NCBI RefSeq assembly: GCF_023101765.2
Contig: NC_064226.1
Span: forward strand, 14,763,251-14,827,250
Length of the DNA stretch: 64,000 bases
DNA from: Spodoptera frugiperda
Taxonomy: Eukaryota > Arthropoda > Insecta > Lepidoptera > Noctuidae
Reading direction: 5' to 3'
In this document: positions 11,343-24,380 of the stretch, one piece after another
How the letters are laid out: each line of letters opens with the position of its first letter
How positions within the stretch are numbered: position 1 is the stretch's first letter
Notes under the pieces: model-generated
Told to the model about the DNA's origin: nothing
The model's database searches: none
The model's input: only the letters and a program-made list of their open reading frames with translations
Program-made: the position numbers and the translations under genes

Positions 11343-13317
11343 ATTATTAATTCATTTATTTAAACGAACCGGGATGTTACTTGTGTATACTGAGATATGA
11401 TTCAATCGTATTGATAAGGGGAATAGTTATGTGCAGACAACTATTTGGATAAGTGAGCCAATTGTTGTTTAATTTGATGATGTCAGAACAATTTACTGAT
11501 GGGCGTGCTATGTAGCATAATATATGTATGTGAATTGCAACGAAAATTAAGGGGCGGGAGCGACAAACAGCATGGATACAAGGCTTACCTACTGCGTACC
11601 TACCTCATCACAAAAAAGTTGATCGATTAGATATTGACGGGACGACTCGTTACTGTACAAGTAGCGGGTTCAATTCCCGCACAGAACAATTTTATTCTAA
11701 TGTATACCTGTGCGTACATATTTATAATGAACCCAAAAGTTCTTAGGTACACGAAGGCAAATACTATTGTTTTTTTAAGAGGGAATTTGTTTAAGGCAGT
11801 ATAAATTCGGATGAGTTCCTCAACGCAGTGTCTCGAAACCTATGAACTGGATCAAGATCCTAAAGTCGCCCAATTAAGGGCTTCATTAAGCCTTCAACTT
11901 TAGCATTCCCATTCCCAGCCATCCACTGTATCAATACATATATCTTACTAACGTCCCTTACGTTCCTTCGTATCAGAAACCTGCCTACGAAGATATGATG
12001 GAATATTTCAACCAAATGATACTTTAAATAAGACACACCTGCGATCTATTATTGCCTACTGTGTCAATAAATTAACACTACATACCTACCTACCTGTTTT
12101 TATATTGCAAGTAAATATTTAAATCTATAGGTGTAAGTCCACATTGATTGAATTGTAAATCGTTTGGTAACCGGACCTAAATTGGCCTTCATATTATCTG
12201 TAGGCCATAGACCTTTTTGTCGTCAATATAAACTTAATTTAAGTGTGCGATTACGTATAATTATGTATACAATAATTATCTACGTGCGTAATAATGGGAC
12301 AAAGTCTTTGTTACAATTAGGTATTGAAGAGATAAATGATTTCACTGGGTGCCTACAAGCTGAGTGGTAATGGGAGGGGCCTACAGCAAATTTTACCTCT
12401 CTCAAAATGTAGTACCGCGTTCGGCGCTCATGTGGGCTTTTGTTATTAAAACAAGTTTTATTATGTAAAAATATAATTTTATAATTAATATAACAATTTA
12501 AATATAATTATTATATTATCTAAATTCATAACATTTGATTGATGACTACCTTATAACTTATAAGAGTTTGATTTAGTCAAATAAAATGCATTGGCGTGAG
12601 TAGTAGGTATGATATTATACTAACTGTCATGGTCGAGAAAGATAATCTCGGAATTTGTCAAGTATATAATAGTTCAGTATGTTGTTACCTCTTTCCAATT
12701 CACTAACTGTTCAGAAAACAGTTATTCAAATACCTATGAATATATTTATTAAAAAAAAGAATAAAAGAAAATAATATACAATTATTTTTGTAAACATTAT
12801 AATTCAGATATGTTTGACACATGAAATCATTACAACGACAGCACTAAAGAACAATCTTGTACGGAAAACAACGTAAAAATAAAAGTGTATAAAAATATAC
12901 GCGATAAGTTTATTAAAAGTCATGTGAAAAATATCAAGTTTCGAGCATGGTAACATTAAAAACTAAATGTAAGCACAACACTACGAGATTGACTAAAACA
13001 GAGTATATAAACGTCGAGCCATTTCCTTTCAATTGGTGCACGATATTATAATAAATTAATCATAAGTACAATTTGTCAAAATAAAAATAAAAAATACATA
13101 AAATACTATCGACCGAACTAAAGCAATTTGGTAAAAGTAAAACAGTGTTCTCAGTTGGAATATCGATACAAATATTTTGTTCTTAAATATCAAACATTTC
13201 AAAATCAACGATCTACTACTAACAGTCGTAGAAAATTATTATTAAAACGGTAACAAATGAATTTCAAAAATAGACCTTAACACTAAGAAATAAAGTTGTT
13301 CATAAAAATGACTATAA
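11343..13317. other. Intergenic region, dioxygenase to sulfite oxidase 3' end
   Basis: 5' flank of the dioxygenase gene (minus), a SINE fragment at about 11.65 kb, then AT-rich DNA. From about 12.9 kb to 13317 it is the probable 3' UTR of sulfite oxidase (minus). No other coding potential recognised. Confidence 0.45.
11640..11760 (+). repeat. Degenerate tRNA-derived SINE fragment
   Basis: Has GTAGCGGGTTCAATTCCCGCACAG, a tRNA B-box-like word also found in the intact SINEs at 41208 and 47428, then a similar but decayed body (ATAATGAACCCAAAAG). No A box or tail is clear. Confidence 0.55.
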
Positions 13318-16300
13318 CTAACGTGCGATCTGTACTGTGATTTTATGGTAGGCGTTGCTGAGTACTCCTCTAATGTTCCAAATATCGTCAAATCTCTCTG
13401 GTTGAGTATTGAAGTTGCTGTCTGTTGCCTTCGCCCATAGTACCATCTGTAAATAATAGTTGGATGAACATACAATACTATTCTATTTCTACAAAGTATC
13501 TCCGAATAAAGTTACTACACGATTGTTCAGGAACCTTTTATTACGTTTTCTTCTTTGTGGGGGAAAAAGCAAATAGTAATGTGTCGAATATGCTCCTATC
13601 CCTAAACTATTGGTACTCGTATTTAGAGTTTACTTATCAATAGTATTGTATTTTACTTAGCTTTTGTAACTTCTAAACGACAAATTCTCTGATCCAAACA
13701 AGAAAAGCACAAGCTTGGCTTTTCAAGCTTGTGTTGTTTCACCATGTGAGCGAGGTTATCGAAGATCCAATCCCCTTCCACCAAAAGGACAGCAACGCAC
13801 TTGTAACTCCTTTGGTGTTGCGGGTGTCCATGAGTGATACTGATTGCTCATCAGGTGATCTACCTCTGCTCGTTGCCCTAACCCATATCAAGCAAAATAC
13901 GAATGATCTTACGTCTTCCTGACCCTTACAGACAGGTATCGTGACAGTCCACAGCGCCCAGGAGTGGTGTTGCTGGGCCGGTGCATCATCAGTCTGCAGC
14001 TCGTCAGCCTGTATCCAGGTCTCGCCGCAGTCTGGTGATATGTCCACTCGGACGATCTTAGCACCGCCGCCGGAGTATGCGTAACCTTATTGTAAGAGGA
14101 TAAAAAAAATGCATTAACAAATTAGCTTTTTAAAGGAGTAATTCAATGTCTCTGAGACAAGCAAAAAGTTTTGTGCCTGTTACAAGAATCAGTTTGATCC
14201 TGCAAAAGGAGAATCCTCTATGGATTAGATAGCTAACTAAAGTAAACCTAAGTTTACTTTACGGGCCGCTGCCCAAGGATTATACAGTGTGAATTTCTAT
14301 CTGTTTTGATTTTTTACCGAGTGAAACAGAAAATGTGTTCCGCGCCATCTATTGGTTACCTACGCAAACTGAAATCTTCGTTATATGACAACAGATGTCG
14401 TCACATCTATATAAAGAACAGCTGAAAATCAACTCCAATTCTTACCTCTAACTTCGACGACTCCATCCTTTGGAACGACGGTGTCTCCGTCGGCTGGGTC
14501 GCATATAGCGGACGTGATAGGCAGGCTGTATATAGGCGGCGCGGTCGAGAAGTCCGCCGTCTCCCACGTCTCGGACGCGTTGAATGATCTGTAGTCCTTC
14601 TGGTGCCAGTGGGAACAACTCTCTTCTTTTGAGACGGTAATTGATTCTATAGGTGGAAAATTGGTATTGAGATACTTACAGAATGGCTTGTTGATGAGAG
14701 AAAATTGTTTAGATATAAATCACATAAAGCACAGTCGTAGCTGTTAGCTACCATTGAAACGTAAAGGTTATTAAAAGGGCATAAAATCTCACGTACCTAC
14801 AACAAAACCAAAAAGCTTAGAATTCGGTACAAGGAGAAATGACGAAGAAACAGGAATTGTGATGAAAATGATGTTTGTTTTAATTTTGTACTCATCCCAC
14901 TAAAACAACATAGCCGAGGTTCATTCATCTACATCTCCCTCCCCGTATTTAACCAATAAAGGTAGATAATATAATAAAAACTAATTATTATGTTATCGGC
15001 TTACTCACGTAACTGTTTGACGAGGAACTCGACTAGTTTCAACGAGTCTAACGAGCCAACATTGCCTCCCGCGCTGGAAAGTGCGCGTGAGTCCAGGCAG
15101 AGGGCGCGATGGGCGCGAAACTCGAGTCGCCAGTAGCAGCGCGACAATCGCCGCGTCGTGTGTCGCGGAATGCTGCTCATGAATATGAGCCTCTAGCATG
15201 GCTTGAAACTAGTCGAGTGTCTCGTCAAACAGTTACGTGAGTAAACCACATAATGATTAATTTAGTATGTCTCACAAAACCTTCCCAAAAGCTCCCTTAC
15301 CGAGCCACTTGACACTCCTGACAGCGGGAGCCCCGGGCACGACGACCCGCAGCGGGTACCCGTGGTCGGGCGGCAGCTCGGCGCCGTTCATGTGCGTGGC
15401 CAGCAGGATGCAGTTGTTGGGGTTCAGCGCCTGCTCCAACGGAATAGAGGTCGAGAAGTTCACGCCAGTCGCGTCTATGTCCGCGCCTGTGAACTGGGGA
15501 TAAAAAGTATATATATAAATAAGGTTGGTTTTATATAAATTTTCCTTAACCTGTTAAGACTCAGTGCTGCCCTAAAACTATTTGAGAAAAGGTTAAGAAA
15601 GGAAGATGATAGCACAACACTTTTTAACATAAAATGATTTATTATCATCATTCCCAAGGTCGGTCAAAGTTGATTTTGGGAAGTTCAAGGTCAATAGACG
15701 TGTTTATTTGGATCAATTATCTACCTATTTTCAGAATTTTAGGTACATTTTTTTTTGTGATGGGGCGGCGTTCGTCCTTTATCTCGCACGGTGGTAAGTG
15801 ATGATGCGGCCTACGATGGAGCCCGTCTGCCCATAAGGAACCTATTCACTCGGGCCTTGAAGACACCCAGGTTATACCCATTTATTATACTACAAGACTT
15901 ATATGTTACTTTATCAAACTACAAACAAAATGTACGCTACATACAAAGATTCTAGGATATAGTATAGTAGGTATATACGTTACAATGACGTGTTTCCCGG
16001 CGACGTTGTTGCAGTCGACCCCGCAGTCGCGGAGTACATCGCGGAGTAGTACGCCCTCCCACACCGCGTTGCTGATGGCGCCGCCCTGCCAACTGATGCC
16101 CTTCACTGGCTTCACCTCCTGCGGGTTCAAACAAAACAGACACTTATTGCTTGAAAATTAATAGTAAAGGAAGCAATTAGATTTCTTCAATAGAATTTAG
16201 ACCTTATTAAAAAACCATAAATTATCAACATCAACAGTTAATAATAAAATTATTATCTGCTGCTAAGAAGACCATTTGTAACAGTTTGATTGATCATTTT

Positions 16301-19300
16301 TATAAACGTGGAGAATAAAAGACCGTCAAAAATACTTAAGAACTCAAAACCTACTGAACAGATTTTTATGCGGTTTTCACTACCGTACAACGGGGTGAAT
16401 AGATTCAGAAAAGGGGTGAATAAATGTTGGGAAAATGTTCTAACATCTATTCACCCCATTCCTGTGTCTATTCACCCCATTCCTGTATCTATTCACCCTT
16501 TGAATTCTATTCACCCCATTTTACCCCCCCCCCGTTTTAGTGGATAGAGCGATTTAAGAACTTCCAGTGATCAAAAAAGCTAGTTAAAAGATAAATTTAC
16601 ATCTGCAATAAGAATAAGGCAGTACCTCATTCATCTCACTGCGCCGGTTCCCGGCACACATGAGTGCGGCGCGTACTTTGGTCCGCGGGAACTTGTCCAG
16701 TTGTTGCAGGCTGAACTCACGCGTCTTTGTCTCTCCATTCTTTACGATCACCTTCACTTTATGCTTACACGCATCCAACTCTGGAACAGGCATGTGTTGA
16801 CGGACGAAAAATAATTCGCTGCAAACAAAAGAACACCGTAAAGAAATGAAGAGTGTGTTGCATATGCTGTTTTGTAAGATAAGGTTGATAAGGGTTAAAA
16901 TTGCGTGCAGAATCTTAAGGAAGGGTGATTGAAGTGTGTGAAATTGATAATATCAAGTAACACAAATCTGTACAATAAGAAAAGTTATAAGTATTAATGA
17001 ATTAAGAAGACTGAGAGATGAGAATTATGGTGGCAGGTTGATGAGATGATGGTGATAAGATAGCTGATTTCCTAGATTTGAAATCCAATCACTAAAGACA
17101 CTAAAATTAGGTAATTTATAGAACAAAATATCTCAGTGCAATCCAAAAACACACAGCTTGTACCAACGTACTTGGGCGTGTCGAAGTGTGCGACCTGCAG
17201 CTTGGCCGGTATCTCCGCGTTGAAGGGCCTACTAGTCTTCACTATCAGCCGCTCGTCTCTGCTCGGCTCCTTCGACCAGAGCTCTTCTTCGGCCGAATGG
17301 TCTATCATGTCGGCTTCGTGAATGTTACCTGGGAAAACACATCGTATATTATGATTGCCAATCGTGAAGTACTAAATTCCTGATAGATTTTTATGGGATA
17401 TTTGCATTCATTGTGCTTATCAGATGATGTTAGTGTAACGTGATGTCTTATTTGTCCAATCATTGCAGCTGTCAAAAATTTAGTGTCCAATGGTGTGACA
17501 CTATTGGACGAAAAGACGTAAGGTATACACACAGTCCCATGTATTAAACTATAAACGGTAGCCCCTCCTTTGTGACCTATCTTCCCATTCACCATCTTAC
17601 ACGTACCTATTCTGTAAGTCTCCAGTAAGTCGCAGATCTCCTGCGTCTTGTGCATTCCGTAGACACTCCAGAAGGGTTCGATGCTGAGTCCTCCCGCCAT
17701 CATGATTTGATCCCCTCCAGGGTGGGAGGGCAGGAATGAGGTCACATCGTATACGCCGTTTTTGTAAATTACCCAAAAGCTTTCCCTGTGTACAAAAGGC
17801 AGAGACAAATTAATGTAAGGCACTATAATAGTGGTATAGGTTTGATACAAGAGCCTCTAAATTTGTTTCGGCATTTCTTCTTAGAATAGTCCGATAGGAA
17901 ATGCGAGATTGACGTGTAAAAGTGTTATCTTGAAACCTACTTTCAAAAATAAATATCATTTATCATTTAAGACTAAGAATGCATGACGATATACATTGTT
18001 AAAACTATGACTGCCAATAGAAAACTGTTGAAGGAAAAACCTCCGCTAACGTCGGTCAACGGAGACAACCACGGCGTTCAATGTGTTAAACTAAATTGCT
18101 ACCAAGTAATAGTATTATTAATTTAAAAAAAATGCTAGGGGATTGTAGCTCTTTGATCCTTAACTACAGTACCTAACTATGATGTCTATCTTTTTAATCT
18201 ATTCAAATCGTTTACCTATCAGTAAATTGCTAACTATCGATAGATTAACAGTCAATCAGCCAACTCCTCGTTTTACTCACAGATTTCCACGCTTATTGGA
18301 CTGCAACGAAATTACACTTTCATGGCGCTATTTCGTTTCGTTTCGTTTCGAATAAGATGATTGAATAGGCACCTACCTTATTATTGAGTTTTGTACGAAT
18401 GTCCGTATTAATTAAAGGAAAGGAATTGAACATTTTTACTTAACTTTTTTATTAGTTTTTAATCAGAGTGCCGCTTCAGTATAATTAGCTATAGTAGTTG
18501 GTGAAAGATCATTGAGTTTCGAGGTATAAAGTTGAAAAAATGGTACTAAAGGTAATTAATTAGATAATTTAAAATTAATTAACTGTTACGAATAATGAAG
18601 TAATTTCGTTTAGGGGTGTGCGTTTAAGATTGTTACATTATTATCGAAAGAAAGATAAACAAGTCATGTTATCGATATTTTATCATAACATATCCTCCTG
18701 AGTACTGAAGTTCTAAATTTAGGACAACCAAAAAAATAAAATATTTTACCGAAGTGCACCAGTTTAGCATCAAGTTTTTTTCGTGAAACGAAACGTTGTA
18801 ATTTTTAGTTAATAATTATAATTTTAATTTTAATTATAATTTTATTTTTTCTTGTGTCTATATAATGGTAAGATATCATGTTGTAAAAATCAAATCAATA
18901 AACGAAAATATCATACCCTCGGACTCAGGAGGATATCGACATAAATATGATTTATATTACAAAATATAGGCAAAACTTGCTTTACCCGAAATATGAAGTC
19001 TATAACGAAACGATTTCTTTAACAATAGAAAACATGTCAGTGGTTAATTATTAGGTGAATATCAGTTTACGTCGCCGACACATGTTTAAATATTTTATCA
19101 CGATTTAGCAATATCTACGTCAGTTCTACACATAGTTATATACGTACTTATTACTTTGTTATCAGAGTGCGTCAATAGTTTATCACTAACAGTTTCAATT
19201 ATGTTACAAAAATGTACTAAAAATAAACGGAACGTAACGACATGTAACAAAATATTCGTAAACTACAGCAACTTCATAAATAAAACAAACAGTCTTTGTT

Positions 19301-22300
19301 CATTACATCTTAGAAACTACTTCACCAATATTGGTAAAACCTTTTCGTTCATAAATTAAAAATACTCAACTGATAACAAAATGGTTAAATAGTCAAAGTC
19401 AAAACATTTATTTAAATTCTACATTAGGCACTTTTGAAACGTCCAATTGAATTGTACTTCAGTCTGTCTGTCAGTGATGCTAGGTGTTCGTTCTAAAGTG
19501 TAGATTCGAAAGGACAGAGATAGAATGGAGAGAAATAGTTAAGTACTTATTTATTGACTGTGAATAAATCTCTAGAAATTACACAAATTGAATCGTAATT
19601 ATATTATTATGATAACCAAAACCACAATCACTACTGAACAATGTCATAATAGGTTCAATAAGCACATAAAGGTTGGCTATAGTAGAAACTTTACAATCAT
19701 AGCCATTGGGTGACCACATAATACTGTATCCATGGCAACCACTATTATGTTATGTGTGGTTTTGTAATACCTCTATAACAGGGGTTCTCAATAGGTGGTC
19801 CGCAAAATGAAAAAAAAAATACACAAGACAACACCTCTGTCCTAAATAAATAGAAGGGATAAAGCTAGAATTAAACTTATGACAAAAGAGAGAACTCAGA
19901 GGAGCAGCTGATTAGGAATAATGCTCATGGGATTCATGTCTGGAGAAAATCTTAATATGGGATCAATAATGAAAAATAAATAATAGTAGGGTGCGCGACT
20001 TCACCGCATCTGCACACGCTGCTCATGATGAGGAGTCCCTTTGTGACTCGAAACTAGTAGACTTTTTACCATTAATGTACGTGACTAAACTGTGCTTTTT
20101 AGTTAATATAATAATAGTGGTCCCTAGCCAAACAAGAATGACATAAAAATGATCCTTGACCATGAAAAGGTTGGGAACCCCTGCTTTAAAACATAGCAAC
20201 ATAACAATACATAATATGCTTTTATTCAACTGATGTGGTTGTTAACTGAAGACAAAGCATTCTATTACACTGTTTAAAAGTACTTATAATTACTGTATTG
20301 TTGTATGTAAAGCTTATTGCTTTTTGCGAGACTTTTCTAACAGTAATTAAAGTCTCATTAAAGCATTACATGATTCATATCAAATATCACTATCATATAC
20401 TTGTATACTAAGTAGGAGGAGGGGCGTGTGTGTGAACAATCGTCCTCACGCCCCAGCCGTCGCGAGAGACACTCCCGACGACCTCCGGCCACCATAATAT
20501 AAGGAAGATATCTGCGGACGGCGAGCTAGGGTAACTCAACACCCGGCCAGAACTAGACACGTGCTAGCGGGTTTATCGGGGCTCCGGCTCGAAAAGCAGG
20601 AGTAGTAACGTTTTTAGTCAGTAAGAGTCTGACATTCTCGCTCACCTCGCCCAAGGCCGGAGAAGTCATTGGATGTTTTTCACACTTTTAAACGATCATA
20701 CATTAATATAATATTAAGTATCAACTTTATTTATAATTATTTATCTCTGCTTACGCCAATGGGAGACAGTGGAAATTGTAAGCATTTGGACTAACGTGAG
20801 CATGGAAAACTTAAGTGTTTGAATATAGAAGTGTTTTTTGGATAACAGACTGTTAAAAATATTATGTATCTATAAAAAAATATCACATTAATATTTTGAC
20901 AAGGTAACCTACTGTGTTGGGTACACAGTAATATCTACTTGACATGCGTCTTATCAGGTCAAGATTAGATTCAGTTACCGCACGGGAGCCGATAGCACTG
21001 CGAAGTTATGTACGATGCTTATCAACGTGTGTAGATCTTGTCAAAACATCTTATTACGTATGTCGTAGGTATGTGTTATCTGAGGAAACTTTTCAGTATT
21101 TTTCTTGACCTTTCCAATTGTGCAATTTGCATTACAAATTGGTACTTAACTGGTGAGAGTAGCTGGCTAGATTAATTAAGATTAATTAAATATAAAAATA
21201 AGTCCCATTTAATAGGGGTGCGGCTATTGCCATACTACTGAGAAATTTTCAATAAATTGAAAGAAGCAAAGTCGGGAATCGACCCCGAGACCCCTTGCCC
21301 GGCAGTCGCAATTGCGACCACTTAACCAACAAGGCGGCCCAAGAATTATATCGTCTGCTAAAATACGATTTCAACAACATTCTTTTATCGCGTAGTGCTA
21401 TTTTGTAGGGCAACTTTCACTTCTGGTAGTCTTAACATGTGTGACATTAAGTGAAGAAACACTCATGTAAATAAAACCATTTGCATTTACTATCACCTAG
21501 GTAACAGGCATGATGAAATTCTATACTGCATGAGGTGTTCCTACATACATATATTATGCAAAGGTAAAATACAAATTTCCTTCAGGTGCCTGTCAGTTAG
21601 TCCATATCATTGATTTAAAATCTTGATACAAAATTAACAATGACACAATCTTTATTTTATTATCTATCGATTCAATTGATTATCAAAAATACATGGTATC
21701 AATATGGGTAACTATTTTATAATTTTATCAAGATATCTAGTAAGTCTGGCTTGTCTTTACTGGTTGATTGTATCAAAACGAGAACCAGTTTGTAGGTACA
21801 TATTGTGTGTATTACAGTTGCTAGGGCGACACATGGGTTCCTAGATTCTACATTTTACAAAATCGAGAAATTGACAAACAATATAAATAACTAGTACTTA
21901 TTTATAGTTATTGTTTGTCAATTTCTGCAGTATTCGTTTTTCTGCAGTTTATAATTTAAAATCGATCTTTATAAATAAAAATCTATTGGTGTTCGTTAAT
22001 CTCGGAAATAAAATGAAACATGCATGTGTATTGTATGTATTGCAGATATGCAATGATAAATAGCATAAGTCTTCCTGTTAATTTGTTGTGACTAAACGCT
22101 GAGCACACCTAATTCAGGTAAATAGTAATATTTTTGTATGATATGTTTCCTTAAAGTATTTAATAAGGCAATTCCAAGAAATGTATGTTATTCATGTATT
22201 TGCACAGCCAACATGACTAGGCAGGTAGGTAAGGACTGTACAATATTTTACATTATTTCAATACAATTTTAGTTTAAAAAGTTATGCATGGATAATGCAT

Positions 22301-23551
22301 AATCTTGTTTCCCTTTGAATTTAAGGTCCTTGAGATGTGCTATGTAGCTATGCTATGAAGATGTAATAGCAAAGTCATGAAACTATGTGACCCTTTCCAC
22401 TGATACTAAGCTATGCAGCTATACAAGGAAGATGCACAGCTCAACTATAATTATGATGTATCAATAGTAAGAAAGCCATCCATAGCACGCAACCAAAACA
22501 TCCTTCTTTCTTTTTCGTCAGTAGGAGTCTACATTTTTATTTATTTTGTATTCTTTTGCAGACTTTGCCACCGTCCTTGTGCAAAAGCTGACGGTCTGAT
22601 ACTCCCTCTTGCCCCTCCCAAGATGGGAGCTGACGAGAGATTGGTTGATTTTCTTCCCTTAAAAAAGGTGATAGCACAATATTAAATTGGTACTTAACAG
22701 TAACTTACGCAGTGTTATGAGTGATAACTTCGTCAGCCCTGAATGTTGGTAGATCCGGCAACCTTTCTCCCGCTTTACATGGATCATCTTTGTTGTCTTC
22801 TTTATCTTTATCGTCTTTACCCTTGTCTTTATCTTTGTTAGATTTCTCTGTAATGAAAGATAATTAAAATAAATGTTAAAATTTATTTTAAGCAATGTAA
22901 ATAGTAGGTACATATTTGTAGATTGTTTACTCTTATAGATAGGTAATCATTATTAACTAGATTTAGCTCTTTAAAACTTAATAATGTGGGTGTCATAAAA
23001 ACTGCTGAAATATGAACTTTACACTCAATGTAACTAGGTTTGCTTTTCAACAACAGGCCAGATTAAAGGCTGATTAATTTTATTATAATAAAGTGTTTAA
23101 TTTACCTGCTGCTAATACACTTCCAATTAGCACAGAGCTGAACAAAGCTGTGGCTACTGTTTGTTTGTATTGTCTGTTTTGTTCTCTGTGTTTATATTGT
23201 TCCTGGTTGATCCTCACTGCTGAGGCAGCCACGCTTATGAATTTGTTCTTCTGGTTGATAGTTCTAGAAGCAAATAATTAGTTTGTAGTGTATTTTAAAT
23301 TAAAAATAATTAATGGGGAGGCTGGAAGTTTATTTTTAACTATTGTTTTTTAGTTTATCTTGTTTTATAAGGGTCAAGTATCACTTTAGGTATATCTAAG
23401 TATTCTACAATAGCACAATTATAATAATTAAAAACAATAACTTATAAATATAATAAACATAATACTTTACACACGTATTCTTATTTAGATTAGCACTAAA
23501 TGGTGCAAATTTCACACTGACCTACCTTAGCAATATATTTTTAAGCGACAT
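13318..23551 (-). CDS. SUOX: Sulfite oxidase (11 exons)
   Basis: Molybdohaem enzyme of the mitochondrial intermembrane space that oxidises sulfite to sulfate with cytochrome c. Exons (minus): 23551-23526, 23263-23106, 22847-22709, 17785-17607, 17328-17172, 16818-16626, 16118-15984, 15493-15301, 14646-14446, 14085-13913, 13446-13318; phases join into 560 residues. Order: basic presequence plus a hydrophobic stretch [16 protein letters not shown] (about 46-61); a Lys/Asp-rich linker; a cytochrome b5 domain with haem ligands His129 (HPGG) and His153; a Moco domain with molybdenum-binding Cys274 in [23 protein letters not shown] and VKWLG; a C-terminal dimerisation domain ending [14 protein letters not shown]. 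Intron 3 is 4.9 kb. Exon 7 has tandem acceptors three bases apart. All catalytic marks are present. Confidence 0.95.
13725..13870 (-). repeat. Dispersed repeat fragment (GGACACCC family) in SUOX intron
   Basis: Contains CAACGCACTTGTAACTCCTTTGGTGTTGCGGGTGTCCATGAG in minus orientation relative to the copies at 39565 and 45785, and CATCAGGTGATCTACC. Lies close to the 3' splice region of the last SUOX intron. Confidence 0.6.
14983..15259. mobile_element. Foldback MITE with ~57-bp inverted ends (SUOX intron)
   Basis: The left arm carries TTACTCACGTAACTGTTTGA and CGACTAGTTTCAA; the right arm is its near-exact inverse, with CAAACAGTTACGTGAGTAA. The interior is GC-rich. Sister copies: 29193-29349 and 55601-55746; a diverged relative is at 33381-33548. 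No coding sequence. Confidence 0.8.
15752..15880. repeat. Dispersed repeat fragment in SUOX intron
   Basis: TGATGGGGCGGCGTTCGTCC, GGTGGTAAGTGATGATGCGG and CCCATAAGGAACCTATTCAC follow a T-run. This wording is typical of a lepidopteran SINE/LINE tail and is related to the GGTAAGCGATCAG block at 39600. No function seen. Confidence 0.5.
16320..16540. repeat. Short tandem TATTCACCCCATTCCTGT array and flanks
   Basis: About four copies of an 18-20 bp unit with CTATTCACCCCATT, preceded by inverted versions (GGGGTGAATAGATTC, GGGGTGAATAAAT), in a SUOX intron. The mixed orientation allows a hairpin. The upstream CTACTGAACAGATTTTTATG wording is typical of Helitron or LINE interiors. Confidence 0.55.
17999..18089 (-). 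mobile_element. TTAA-flanked piggyBac-like miniature element, copy 3
   Basis: Reverse copy of the short elements at 34119-34209 and 35099-35186, bounded by TTAA on both sides. The ends read CACATTGAACGCCG and (inward) AACTATGACTGCC, similar to the CC-TTTG-C-TGCC ends of piggyBac superfamily transposons. About 83 bp between the TTAAs. Lies in the large SUOX intron. Confidence 0.65.
19396..19545 (+). repeat. LINE 3'-end fragment (GGCACTTTTGAAACGTC family)
   Basis: Runs from GTCAAAGTCAAAACATTTATTT through TTAGGCACTTTTGAAACGTC to CTGTCTGTCAGTGATGCTAG. A related block lies at 60243-60375. The wording is that of a widespread lepidopteran non-LTR element tail. Confidence 0.55.
19779..20183. mobile_element. 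Non-autonomous hAT element with 8-bp target duplication
   Basis: Ends CAGGGGTTCTCAA and TTGGGAACCCCTG form ~13-bp inverted repeats. Flanks CTCTATAA and CTTTAAAA agree in 6 of 8 positions, as expected for an old hAT target duplication. The interior holds the GTGGTCCCTAGCC and TGGTCCGCAAAATG words usual in such elements. 405 bp, no transposase, inside the large SUOX intron. Confidence 0.75.
20405..20690 (+). repeat. SINE-like retroelement copy (GAAAAGCAGGAGTAG family)
   Basis: Contains the diagnostic run GCTCCGGCTCGAAAAGCAGG, then TCAGTAAGAGTCTGACATTC and GAGAAGTCATTGGATG. It also keeps a 5' part (CGTCGCGAGAGACACTCCCG). Other copies: 24381, 25361, 52925 (minus), 60395, and a broken one at 22512. 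Confidence 0.7.
21195..21345 (-). repeat. tRNA-derived SINE (minus)
   Basis: On the minus strand it reads TTGGTTAAGTGGTCGCAATT (A-box-like), then GGGGTCGATTCCCGAC (B-box-like), then a body ending near 21195. It is not a tRNA gene: no acceptor stem pairs and the body continues. A second relative lies at 50265-50400. Confidence 0.65.
22512..22676 (+). repeat. Degenerate split copy of the GAAAAGCAGGAGTAG SINE-like family
   Basis: CGTCAGTAGGAGTCTACA, and after an insertion CTCCCTCTTGCCCCTCCCAAGATGGGAG and GATTGGTTGATTTTCTTCCC, follow the order of the 3' half of this family. It ends about 30 bp from SUOX exon 3. Confidence 0.5.
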
Positions 23552-24180
23552 TTTTCCGATTCTTTTAAAAATACTGAACTCTAGCTGTGTTTATTACATG
23601 ATAAACTGTTAAAAGTGAAAACAACACAGTGCGACCTTGAGCAGTTTCTGGCTGGAAGGCGACCTTTTATCATTTAATATATTTATCGCTATTTAAACAC
23701 GAACCCGTGTGCAATATTACGATGTACAAATATAATGAAAACGTAATTCCTAAAGCGTAGCTCGACAACATTCGATAACTGTACTGCGTGACTGCGTCAG
23801 TTTTCCCGGATTGACAACATTGACAACTCCACAATAACTGTCACCGATGACAGCTACGCAATCAGCTGTCCAAACAGCTGATCAAAAGATCGGAGCAAAA
23901 CCAAAACGTAATAAAACAATTTATTTACGTTTAGTTTTTTATTAATAATACTGACTTTTGTAAGCCAATTTATTTAAACTGCTAGTTAATACTTACCTCT
24001 TATTTTAATTTCGTAGTTTAAAATAATAATGAGAAGGAAATTATTTAGTTTTAATGATTTATCTCTAAGACATTATAGTCATAAGTTATGTTTAGCGGCC
24101 GTAGTTTATTTGAAAGGACAGTGAAGCGACGGTAAACAGACACAAGTGTTTAGTTATTTGCTAATGAATTCGGTAAAACA
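23552..24180. promoter_or_regulatory. SUOX 5' flank and candidate divergent promoter
   Basis: AT-rich DNA upstream of the SUOX start. Around 23790-23900 are TTTTCCCGGATTGACAACATTGACAAC-type words and paired CAGCTG motifs (CAGCTGTCCAAACAGCTG). No repeats seen. The opposite strand may hold a small first exon at 24181. Confidence 0.35.
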
Positions 24181-24193
24181 ATGACTGCTGATG
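24181..24193 (+). CDS. Possible first coding exon (MTAD-) of a divergent gene
   Basis: ATGACTGCTGATG is followed directly by the donor GTATGT, 630 bp upstream of SUOX on the other strand. Only four codons, and no downstream exon was recognised in the window, so this is a weak guess from context. Confidence 0.15.
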
Positions 24194-24380
24194 GTATGTA
24201 TTGTTAAGTATATTGACAGTATTGTTTACTGTTAGTACCTGTCTATTTAGAATAAAAAATAGGTAGGTACATAACATAAATTAACTTTGCATTGGTAAGA
24301 TGCTCATACATTACAAATTACTTTATTATGCATTACCTACTTTTTCAGTTTAACCGAAACCATATTATGACGCTAGCCAT

